From contig JBFGNS010000061.1 in NCBI GenBank assembly GCA_041574955.1, positions 1 through 23,806 of the forward strand: DNA of 23,806 bases, read 5' to 3'. The notes beneath the pieces are model-generated. The model searched no databases. It saw only the letters and a list, made by a program, of their open reading frames with translations, and was not told the origin of the DNA. The translations under genes and the position numbers were made by a program. The DNA is from CALZJC01 sp041574955 (GTDB lineage Bacteria; Acidobacteriota; Thermoanaerobaculia; Multivoradales; JAHEKO01). Below, in pieces: positions 14,266 to 20,942 of this stretch. Position 1 is the first letter of the stretch; each line of letters starts with the position of its first letter.

Positions 14266-15831
14266 ATGATCCGATCGCGACGCGCCCGCCGCGAGCGGCC
14301 GCTCGTACCCACCGCCGTCGCCCTGAGCCTCGCCTGCCTGGCCGCGGCCATCGCCGGCCGGGCCGGCGCAGCGGAGCCGCCGGTCGCCACCCGGGTGGCG
14401 CCGGCGGAGCGCTTCGCCGAGCTGCGCCGGCAGCTCATGGCGCGGGTCGCCGGCGGCGAGCTGCCGTCGGTGGCCGTCGCCGCCTTCGCCGGCGGCGAGC
14501 TCGTCTGGCAGGAGGCGATCGGCTGGGCCGACCGCGAGCGCTCGATGCCCGCCACTCCCGACACCGCCTACGCCGTGGCCTCGCTCGGCAAGTCGATCCT
14601 GTCGACCGCGGTGATGACGCTTCTCGAGGACGGCCGGATCCGGCTCGAGGACCCGGTCGACCGCCATCTGGCACCGGCACGGCTGACCGCCTTCGAAGGC
14701 GGCGGTGAGCCGATAACGGTGCGCCATCTGCTCGACATGACCGCCGCCGTGCCCCACGGCTGGCTGATGTACGCCGACCCCGATGCCGCGCCGCTCTCCC
14801 CGGCCGAGCTGGTCGAGCGCTACGGCATCTCGGTCTTCCCGCCGGGCGAGGTCTACCTCTATTCGAACCTCGCCTACGGTGTCCTCGAGCGGCTGGTCGA
14901 GACGGTCTCGGGCCTTTCCTACGGCGAGTTTCTCCACCAGCGGGTGTTCGCGCCGCTGGCGATGGAGCACGGTTTCGTCGGCCCGCCGCCCGCCGGCGCA
15001 GCGGTGGCCACGCCCTACTCGGCCACCGGCGCGCCGCTGCCGTTCCCCAACTCGGCACCGCGCAGCTCGCTCGGCACCTGGGCCAGCCTCGAGGACCTGG
15101 TGCGCTACGGCCGCTTCCACCTCGGCCGGCCAGCGCCCGGGCAGCGCCCGATCCTGTCGCCGGCCACGCTTCGCCTCCAGCACCGGCTGCGCTCGGCGGC
15201 GCCGTTCGCCCTCGGCGCCCTGGGATGGGGCTCGATCGAGCTCGGCGACGATCTTCTCTGGCTGCTGTCAAACGGCCGCATGAGCGGCTACACGTCGACC
15301 CTGGCGCTGTTCCCCGAGCAGGGGGTGATGGTGGTCTGTCTGGCCAACGTCAGCTCCGAGAGCGGCGTCACCGACGAGATCGCCACCGCCGTCGCCGGTG
15401 AGCTGGTGCCGGGGCTGCTGGAGCGGATCCAGCAGGCGATGGAAGCCTGGGAGGCCGCCACCTACCGCCCGTACCGCCCCGGAGCCGAGCTGGCCGGCGA
15501 GTGGGTCGGCGCGGTGCGCACGCCGGACGGCGAGCAGCGCGAGCTGCGGCTCGTCTTCCAGCCCGACGGCGACGTCCACGTGCGGCTCGCCGGACAGCTG
15601 CCGACGCTGCTCGACGGAGTCGCCTGGGAAGAGGGACTCCTCACCGGCAGCTTCGCCGCCAACCTCCTGACCGAGGCTGGCCCCGTCGCGCAGCAGATCA
15701 CCTTGGGCATGCGCCTCGCCGGCGAGGCCCTCTCCGGCTACGCCAGCGCCGCCTGGGAGGACGACCGCGGCCGCTTCTCGCTGCCCTCCTACGTGCGGCT
15801 GGTGCGGAAGCGGGAGCTGGAGCTCGAGTGA
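14266..15831 (+). CDS. Secreted serine hydrolase (class C beta-lactamase fold) with C-terminal domain
   Basis: A 521-residue protein. A basic N-terminus and hydrophobic stretch to about residue 35 (ending G-R-A-G-A-A) form a signal peptide. The catalytic domain has S-x-x-K as S106-L-G-K109, with S106 the nucleophile, and Y-x-N as Y199-S-N201. The third motif, usually K-T-G or H-x-G, reads S335-N-G, an unusual substitution. Such proteins include esterases, D-aminopeptidases and penicillin-binding relatives, so beta-lactamase activity should not be assumed. Residues from about 410 form a beta-rich domain common in this group. The ATG at 14266 is chosen for the signal peptide; the frame upstream translates repeat DNA. 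Confidence 0.9.
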   Translation: MIRSRRARRERPLVPTAVALSLACLAAAIAGRAGAAEPPVATRVAPAERFAELRRQLMARVAGGELPSVAVAAFAGGELVWQEAIGWADRERSMPATPDTAYAVASLGKSILSTAVMTLLEDGRIRLEDPVDRHLAPARLTAFEGGGEPITVRHLLDMTAAVPHGWLMYADPDAAPLSPAELVERYGISVFPPGEVYLYSNLAYGVLERLVETVSGLSYGEFLHQRVFAPLAMEHGFVGPPPAGAAVATPYSATGAPLPFPNSAPRSSLGTWASLEDLVRYGRFHLGRPAPGQRPILSPATLRLQHRLRSAAPFALGALGWGSIELGDDLLWLLSNGRMSGYTSTLALFPEQGVMVVCLANVSSESGVTDEIATAVAGELVPGLLERIQQAMEAWEAATYRPYRPGAELAGEWVGAVRTPDGEQRELRLVFQPDGDVHVRLAGQLPTLLDGVAWEEGLLTGSFAANLLTEAGPVAQQITLGMRLAGEALSGYASAAWEDDRGRFSLPSYVRLVRKRELELE

Positions 15832-15939
15832 ACGCGATCTGCGCAGCGCCTTGGTGCCTGGTGGCCCGGCCGGCTCGGAGTCCAGGGGAGAGGGGTCCCG
15901 GGGCACCGGTGCGCGTGCTGGCCCGGCCGGCTTGGAGTC

Positions 15940-16095
15940 GCGGGGGATGGGGTCCCTGGGTACCGGCTCGCGCCTTGTCGGACTTTGCAGGGGGTGCGCT
16001 CGCCTGCACTCGGCTGGCGCGCGGGTGTCGGCGTCGGACTCCCGCGGGGGTTGCGCTGCGCTGGCCGAGAGCTACCCAGGGACCCCATCCCCCGC
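15940..16095 (+). mobile_element. Left MITE-like unit core with exact 23-bp inverted repeats
   Basis: The arms 15940-15962 and 16073-16095 are exact reverse complements (core GATGGGGTCCCTGGGTA). The 110-bp interior matches the right unit when that is reversed, including CGCTCGCCTGCACTC. It is non-autonomous if mobile; no target-site duplication was identified by eye. Confidence 0.55.
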
Positions 16096-16218
16096 GCCTC
16101 TGACGCCAGCCTCCGAGAGAGCTGGGGCGCAAGGGGCTGCGAGCTTTGCCGTTGGGGTTCGCGGGCTCGAGGCCGAGCACATGGCGGCCGGCCGGTCACC
16201 GGCCGCAACCGAAAGTCG

Positions 16219-16237
16219 TCCTGAGCATAGTGAAGGA
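16219..16237 (+). repeat. REP-like hairpin repeat, copy D
   Basis: TCCT-GA-GC-ATA-GT-GA-AGGA. One inner pair is a G-T wobble, so the stem is kept. It lies in the spacer between the two inverted units, followed by CCTCAGCACCAACCCCGGCA as after copy C. Confidence 0.75.
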
Positions 16238-16336
16238 CCTCAGCACCAACCCCGGCAGGCGCACCCCGGCGCGCAGCAGCACCGCAACGCCCCCGGGCCC
16301 TCAAGCCCTCTCGCCCCGGAGGTCGGCGTCAGAGGC

Positions 16337-16516
16337 GGGAAGGACAGGGTCCCGGGGTAGCTCTCCGCCAAGCGTCTTCCCGAGCGGCAGCGAGGGACCT
16401 CAGCACTGACCCTGGCCCGGGCCTGCCGGTCCTGCGCGGCCAGCGGAGTGCAGGCGAGCGCCCCCCGCGAGAGTCCGACCGCGCGCGAGCCGGTACCCTG
16501 GGACCCTGTCCTTCCC
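16337..16516 (-). mobile_element. Right MITE-like unit core, inverted relative to the left one
   Basis: The arms 16337-16359 and 16494-16516 pair over 23 bases with a single G-T (core GACAGGGTCCC, against GATGGGGTCCC in the left unit). The interior is about 24 bp longer than the left unit's and contains REP copy E, consistent with a later insertion. Confidence 0.55.
16378..16397 (+). repeat. REP-like hairpin repeat, copy E
   Basis: TCCC-GA-GC-GGCA-GC-GA-GGGA, with a 4-nt loop instead of 3. It lies inside the right inverted unit. Downstream CCTCAGCAC is shared with copies C and D. Confidence 0.75.
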
Positions 16517-16578
16517 GACTCCCAGCCGCCCGGGCCAGCACGCATGCCGGCGCCGAGCCCGGTGCTACGCTGCCGCGC

Positions 16579-17367
16579 ATGTGGCAGGACAAGGTGGTGT
16601 GGGTCACCGGGGCCTCCTCGGGGATCGGGGAGGCGCTGTTCAAGGCGCTGGACCGGCGCGGGGCGCGGGTGGTGCTGTCGGCGCGGCGGTGGGAGCGGCT
16701 CGCGGCGCTCCGTGCCGCCTCGGCCGAGCCGGCCCGCCACGCCGTCGTGCCGCTCGACCTGGCGGATACCGGCGCGATGCCCGCCGCCGTCGAGCGCGCT
16801 CTGGCCCACGCCGGCCGGATCGACGTCATGGTGCACAACGCCGGCATCAGCCAGCGCTCGCTGGTGGTCGACACCGCGCTCGAGGTCGACCGCCGGCTGC
16901 TCGAGGTCAACTTCTTCGGCACCGTGGCGCTGACCAAGGCGCTGCTGCCGGCGATGCTCGACGCCAGCGGCGGCCGGTTCGTGGTGGTCACCAGCCTGGT
17001 GGGCAAGATCGGCACCCCAAAGCGCTCGTCCTACGCCGCTTCGAAGCACGCCCTGCACGGCTTCTTCGACTCGCTGCGCGCCGAGCTGTGGGAGCGCGGC
17101 ATCCGGGTCACCCTGGTCTGCCCGGGCTTCATCAGGACCGACCTGCCGCTCCACGCGCTGACCGGCGACGGCTCGCCGCAGGGCACCATGGACCGCGCCC
17201 AGCTCGAAGGCTACCCGCCCGAGCGCTGCGCCGAGAAGATCCTCGCCGCCGTCGAGCGCGACCGCGAGGAGGTGCTCATCGGCGGCAAGGAGCGGTTCGC
17301 GGTGCCGCTCAAGCGGTTCTTCCCGACTCTCTTCAGCCGCCTGATCCGGCGCGTGCGGGTGACCTAG
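16579..17367 (+). CDS. Short-chain dehydrogenase/reductase (SDR)
   Basis: A 262-residue classical SDR that would oxidise or reduce an alcohol/carbonyl with NAD(P). The cofactor site is T10-G-A-S-S-G-I-G17. H-N-A-G lies near residue 89. The catalytic Y152-A-A-S-K156 is present, and a Ser just before it (V-V-T-S-L-V-G-K) completes the triad. R-R after the second strand (S-A-R-R) suggests NADPH. The C-terminal basic segment (F-S-R-L-I-R-R-V-R-V-T) and overall pattern resemble DHRS7-like membrane-associated SDRs. The substrate is unknown. No clear ribosome-binding site precedes the ATG at 16579. The last 35 bp overlap the oppositely oriented TlpA-like gene. Confidence 0.93.
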   Translation: MWQDKVVWVTGASSGIGEALFKALDRRGARVVLSARRWERLAALRAASAEPARHAVVPLDLADTGAMPAAVERALAHAGRIDVMVHNAGISQRSLVVDTALEVDRRLLEVNFFGTVALTKALLPAMLDASGGRFVVVTSLVGKIGTPKRSSYAASKHALHGFFDSLRAELWERGIRVTLVCPGFIRTDLPLHALTGDGSPQGTMDRAQLEGYPPERCAEKILAAVERDREEVLIGGKERFAVPLKRFFPTLFSRLIRRVRVT

Positions 17368-18154
17368 CTAGCTCGCCCAGCCGCCGCTCGGCCTCGGCCA
17401 GCACTCGGCGGGTGCCGGCGATGCCGACGCCGTACGCGAGCGCCTCACCGCCTTCGCCCACCAGCACCGTCGACGGCATGCCGGTCACCGCGTACGCCTG
17501 CTGGTTGTCCTTGGTGCGTGACACCAGGTTGAGATAGCCCACGCCGGCGCGATCGAGAAAGCCCTCGATCTCGGCCAGCTCGCGCACCACCGCCGCCGGA
17601 TCCTCGACGTCGCCGTACAGGCTGGTGACGCCCACCACCCGCACCTCGGCCGGGTCGTGGGTGGCCGCCCACACCTCGAGCATCGGCAGCTCCTTGACGC
17701 ACGGCGGGCACCAGGTGGCCCAGAAGTTGACCACCGTCAGGCGCCCGCGGCGCGGCTCGGCCGTCTCCTCGCCGCCGTCGAAATACAGGTAGTCCCAGAC
17801 CAGCTCGGCCGCCGTCCGCCCGGCCAGCTCGGCCATCGCGGTCCGCTCGGTGCGCCGCTGGTCGACCGTGAGATAGACCGCCTGGGCCGCCGGCGCCAGC
17901 AGCGCCAGCACGAGCCCCGCCACGGTCAGACCCTGCACCCGGCGGTCCGCCCCGCGCCGGCCGCGCCACAGCTCGACCAGGCCCAGAAGCGCCATCACCC
18001 CCCCGAACACCCAGGGGAACAGAGCCTTCGAGCGGAACCAGCCGAGCCCGGAAAGCACCATCACGGCGAGCGCCGCCAGGCAGTAGAGGAGCGGCAGAGG
18101 AAGGACGCGGCCACCGGCCGCAGACCGGGTCCCGGTTGGCTCGCTAGCTGTCAT
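17333..18154 (-). CDS. Membrane-anchored TlpA/ResA-like thioredoxin
   Basis: A 273-residue protein. Three hydrophobic segments (about 20-38, 46-62 and 76-100) precede an extracytoplasmic thioredoxin-fold domain. That domain has F-W-A-T-W-C149-P-P-C152 and the cis-Pro context G-M-P-S-T. It should reduce disulphides outside the cytoplasm, for example in cytochrome c maturation or secreted enzymes; the multi-pass N-terminus is less usual than the single anchor of ResA. GGAGG lies just before GTG-ATG; I use the ATG at 18154 because a GTG start would leave no spacing. It follows the ATP-grasp gene by 59 bp on the same strand and overlaps the convergent SDR by 35 bp. Confidence 0.9.
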   Translation of the reverse strand: MTASEPTGTRSAAGGRVLPLPLLYCLAALAVMVLSGLGWFRSKALFPWVFGGVMALLGLVELWRGRRGADRRVQGLTVAGLVLALLAPAAQAVYLTVDQRRTERTAMAELAGRTAAELVWDYLYFDGGEETAEPRRGRLTVVNFWATWCPPCVKELPMLEVWAATHDPAEVRVVGVTSLYGDVEDPAAVVRELAEIEGFLDRAGVGYLNLVSRTKDNQQAYAVTGMPSTVLVGEGGEALAYGVGIAGTRRVLAEAERRLGELARSPARAGSGG

Positions 18155-18213
18155 CACCCTCCACTACGCAGCGCGACCGGCCGGAGTTCCCGTGCTCACG
18201 GCCGTCGCGGAGC

Positions 18214-19077
18214 TCAGCCGCGCGCCAACCTCCGCCCCACCGCCGCCACGAACCGCTCGAGCGCGGCCGGCGACTGGGGGAAGAAGAGCGACGGCTCGAT
18301 CAGCTCGAGCTCCATCACCACCGGCTCGCCGTCGGGGCCGGGAGCGAGGTCGACGCGGGCGTAGAGCAACGGGCTCGCGGCGGCGCGGCCGGCGGCCAGC
18401 GCGGCCAGCGCCAGCGCCGCCTCGGCCGGGGCTATCGCGACCGCCGCCGGCGACACCGACTCGTCCTCGCCTTCGAAGCGCGGCGTCTTGCGCACCGCGT
18501 GGGTCAGCTCGCCGTCGATCCACACCAGCGCCCGCTCGCCGTGGTCCTCGACCGACGGCAGGTAGCGCTGGACCAGCACGTCGCCGTCCGCCGCCAGCGC
18601 CCGCAGGTGGGCCTCGCCGCTCTCGGGCTCGCCGGCGCCGACCCGGACGGTGCGGTAGGAGGCGGCCGAGACCGCCGGCTTGACGACCGCCTCGCGCCAG
18701 CCGCGCGCGGCCAGGATCTCCGCCAGCGGCTGCTCGGAGCCGCGGCGCACCAGCGCGGTCGGGGCCACCGGAACGCCGCGCTCGGCGAGCTCCAGCAGGT
18801 ACCCCTTGTGCAGGTTCCAGCGCACCGCCGCGAGCGGGTTCCACAGCTCGGACACCCGCGCCACGGCCTCGGCCCAGGCCAGAAAGCGCGCCGGCGCCAG
18901 CGGGTAGTTCCAGGTGGCGCGCAGCAGGGTGAGCCGTGCCCGCGACCAGTCGGCCGCCGGGTCGTCCCAGCCCACGATCTCGGCCTCGATGCCTGCGGCG
19001 GCCAGCGCGGCCGCCAGCGGCGCCTCGTCCGGGTCGGGCTCCGGCAGCTCGACGCAGGAGGCCAGCGCCACATCCAT
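18214..19077 (-). CDS. ATP-grasp ligase-like protein
   Basis: A 287-residue soluble protein with ATP-grasp features. The N-terminal part has R-A-T-W-N-Y, then N-P-L-A-A-V-R-W-N-L-H-K-G-Y, the segment before the ATP-binding subdomain. V-V-K-P-A-V-S-A-A-S follows (the nucleotide-binding lysine strand and glycine-loop equivalent). A C-terminal Y-A-R-V-D and E-L-E-L-I-E-P-S supplies the acidic Mg2+ ligands. This arrangement resembles the DcsG (D-cycloserine ligase) and glutathione-synthetase-like group, which join a carboxylate to an amine using ATP. The substrates are unknown; a peptide or amino-acid derivative is the reasonable guess. The ATG at 19077 begins the conserved D-V-A-L strand. Probably co-transcribed with the TlpA-like gene. 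Confidence 0.88.
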   Translation of the reverse strand: MDVALASCVELPEPDPDEAPLAAALAAAGIEAEIVGWDDPAADWSRARLTLLRATWNYPLAPARFLAWAEAVARVSELWNPLAAVRWNLHKGYLLELAERGVPVAPTALVRRGSEQPLAEILAARGWREAVVKPAVSAASYRTVRVGAGEPESGEAHLRALAADGDVLVQRYLPSVEDHGERALVWIDGELTHAVRKTPRFEGEDESVSPAAVAIAPAEAALALAALAAGRAAASPLLYARVDLAPGPDGEPVVMELELIEPSLFFPQSPAALERFVAAVGRRLARG

Positions 19078-19278
19078 CGGGGGATTCTAGCCGGCACGCG
19101 GGGGTCGGAAAGGCACCGGATCAGGGGCCGGGTTGGGGGCCGTGTGGGGGCGAGCACCCGTCCGGCGGGCCGGGTGGTACCGTACCTCGCACTTGAACGA
19201 GACGACACGACCGGCAGCGGCGCGGGCGGCACGAGGTCGTCGACCGGCGCGCCGCGGCCGGCCGGGCTGGAGGGAGAG

Positions 19279-20898
19279 ATGAGCAGAGTCCGTATCGCCG
19301 AGTGGCAGGAGCTCGGAGACAGGAAGCCGGCGCACGCGCTGGTGGCCGGCGTCGACCTGGTGGTGGTGCGCTACGGCGAAGAGGTGTCGGTGCTCTACGG
19401 CCGCTGCCAGCACCGCGGCGCGCTGATGGCCGACGGCTTCGTGCGCGGCGACGACATCGTGTGCGGGGTGCACAACTGGGACTACCAGTTCGCCTCGGGG
19501 GTGAGCTCGTACAACCCCGAGGAGCGGCTGCACAAGTTCGGCGCCTGGATCGAGGACGGCGGGGTGTGGGTGGAGGAGGACGAGATCGCCGCCTGGGAGC
19601 GCGACAACCCGCAGCCGTACGAGCGCAACGCCTACCAGGGCGCCTTCCAGGACCACTCTAAAGGCAGCCCGGCCGAGCCGCACGTCAAGCTCATCCGCGA
19701 GCTGGCCTCGAACGGCCTGGACAAGGTCGGCCACCACGGGCCGGTGGCGGCGATGGGGGTGCCGCGGACCGAGCTGCCGAGCTGGGACGACCTGCAGTTC
19801 GTCACCGCACAGCTGGCGCGAGTGCCGCAGCTCGACGACGTCGAGGTGGCGAGCGAGCTGGTGGTGGGGCCGTACGCCGCCAAGCCGCTCCGGCTCGAGA
19901 TTCCGCTGCTGGTCTCGGACATGAGCTTCGGTGCGCTGTCGTTCGAGGCCAAGGTAGCGCTGGCCAGGGGCGCCGAGCTGGCCGGCACCGGCATCTGCTC
20001 GGGCGAGGGCGGCATGCTGCCCGAGGAGCAGGAGTCGTGCAGCCGTTACTTCTACGAGCTGGCCTCGGCGCGCTTCGGCTTCTCGATGGACAAGCTCGAG
20101 CGGGTCCAGGCGTTCCACTTCAAGGGCGGGCAGGGCGCCAAGACCGGCACCGGCGGCCACCTGCCGGGCGAGAAGGTGCAGGGCAAGATCGCCGAGGTAC
20201 GCAACCTCGAGCCGGGGAAGCCGGCGGTGTCGCCGGCGCGCTTCCCCGAGTGGGACGACGAGGACGGCTTCCGCCACTTCGCCGACGAGGTGCGCGAGCG
20301 AACCGGCGGCATCCCGATCGGCTTCAAGCTGTCGGCGCAGCACATCGAGGACGACATCGACGCGGCGCTCAGGATCGGCGTCGACTACGTCATCCTCGAC
20401 GGCCGCGGCGGCGGCACCGGCGCGGCGCCGCTCATCTTCCGCGACAACATCTCGGTGCCCACCTTGCCGGCGCTGGCGCGCGCCCGCCGTCACCTCGACC
20501 GGCGCGGCAAGACCGGCGAGGTGACGCTGATCATCACCGGCGGCCTCAGGACCCCGGCCGACTTCGCCAAGGCGCTGGCGCTCGGCGCCGACGGCGTGGC
20601 GGTGTCGAACGCCGCGATCCAGGCGATCGGCTGCCTCGGCATGCGCGCCTGCCACACCAACAACTGCCCGGTGGGCATCGCCACCCAGAAGGAGGCGCTC
20701 AGGAAGCGGCTGCCGGTGGACGCGGCGGCGGAGCGGCTGGCGCGCTTCTTCGGCGCCTCGGTCGAGCTGATGAAGCTGCTGGCGCGGGCCTGCGGCCACA
20801 CCCGGCTGGGCGATCTGCGCGCCGCCGACCTCACCACCTGGAAGCGCGACGTGGCGTATCTGACCGGCGTCGCCTACGGCGGCGTGGTGCCGCTGTAG
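19279..20898 (+). CDS. Rieske [2Fe-2S] domain fused to FMN/[3Fe-4S] glutamate-synthase-type domain
   Basis: A 539-residue fusion. Residues 1-105 form a Rieske ferredoxin domain with ligands C43-x-H45 and C62-x2-H65. Residues from about 150 match the FMN-binding synthase domain of glutamate synthase: P-L-L-V-S-D-M-S-F-G-A-L, C-S-G-E-G-G, F-K-G-G-Q-G-A-K-T-G, D-G-R-G-G-G-T-G-A-A-P. The [3Fe-4S] cysteines are C452-x5-C458-x4-C463 in C-H-T-N-N-C-P-V-G-I-A-T-Q. There is no glutaminase domain, so ammonia or another donor would be needed, and the reaction may not be glutamate synthesis. The ATG at 19279 has GGAGG 5 bases upstream. The partner gene follows after 44 bp and also starts with a Rieske domain. 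Confidence 0.92.
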   Translation: MSRVRIAEWQELGDRKPAHALVAGVDLVVVRYGEEVSVLYGRCQHRGALMADGFVRGDDIVCGVHNWDYQFASGVSSYNPEERLHKFGAWIEDGGVWVEEDEIAAWERDNPQPYERNAYQGAFQDHSKGSPAEPHVKLIRELASNGLDKVGHHGPVAAMGVPRTELPSWDDLQFVTAQLARVPQLDDVEVASELVVGPYAAKPLRLEIPLLVSDMSFGALSFEAKVALARGAELAGTGICSGEGGMLPEEQESCSRYFYELASARFGFSMDKLERVQAFHFKGGQGAKTGTGGHLPGEKVQGKIAEVRNLEPGKPAVSPARFPEWDDEDGFRHFADEVRERTGGIPIGFKLSAQHIEDDIDAALRIGVDYVILDGRGGGTGAAPLIFRDNISVPTLPALARARRHLDRRGKTGEVTLIITGGLRTPADFAKALALGADGVAVSNAAIQAIGCLGMRACHTNNCPVGIATQKEALRKRLPVDAAAERLARFFGASVELMKLLARACGHTRLGDLRAADLTTWKRDVAYLTGVAYGGVVPL

Positions 20899-20942
20899 AC
20901 AGCGCGTCAGCCGCATTCAGGGGAACGAAAGGAGCTCACGAC

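Larger units (their letters stand above)
15864..16550. repeat. Nested inverted-repeat complex of two MITE-like units
   Basis: This fills most of a 747-bp gap (15832-16578) with no credible gene. Two homologous units face each other: left about 15921-16140, right about 16298-16550 inverted. Each has its own pair of 23-bp inverted repeats: 15940-15962 with 16073-16095 (exact), and 16337-16359 with 16494-16516 (one G-T wobble). The two pairs differ from each other at several positions, yet each stays self-complementary. A truncated third copy (15864-15920) sits directly before the left unit, offset 57 bp. No transposase is encoded. Open frames here are GC-rich shadows. Confidence 0.85.

Noticed and set aside
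14266..15831. Beta-lactamase resistance gene
   Set aside because: The third active-site motif is altered and the C-terminal extension is typical of esterase or peptidase relatives; resistance cannot be inferred.
14102..16397. A CRISPR array made from the short repeats
   Set aside because: Copies are far apart, on both strands, palindromic with variable stems, and without regular spacers or cas genes.
15832..16578. Several open frames of 80-200 codons in the repeat region
   Set aside because: They translate the inverted repeats in different frames on both strands, lack ribosome-binding sites and match no family; the repeat structure explains the DNA.
19078..19278. Promoter for the Rieske operon (TTGAAC near 19193)
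   Set aside because: A -35-like hexamer is present but no convincing -10 box at the right spacing. In this GC-rich DNA I cannot support a promoter call; nothing else is seen in this 201-bp gap.
19087..20916. Long antisense frame opposite the Rieske-GltS gene
   Set aside because: The sense frame has Rieske and [3Fe-4S] motifs; the antisense translation is a composition artefact of high GC3.
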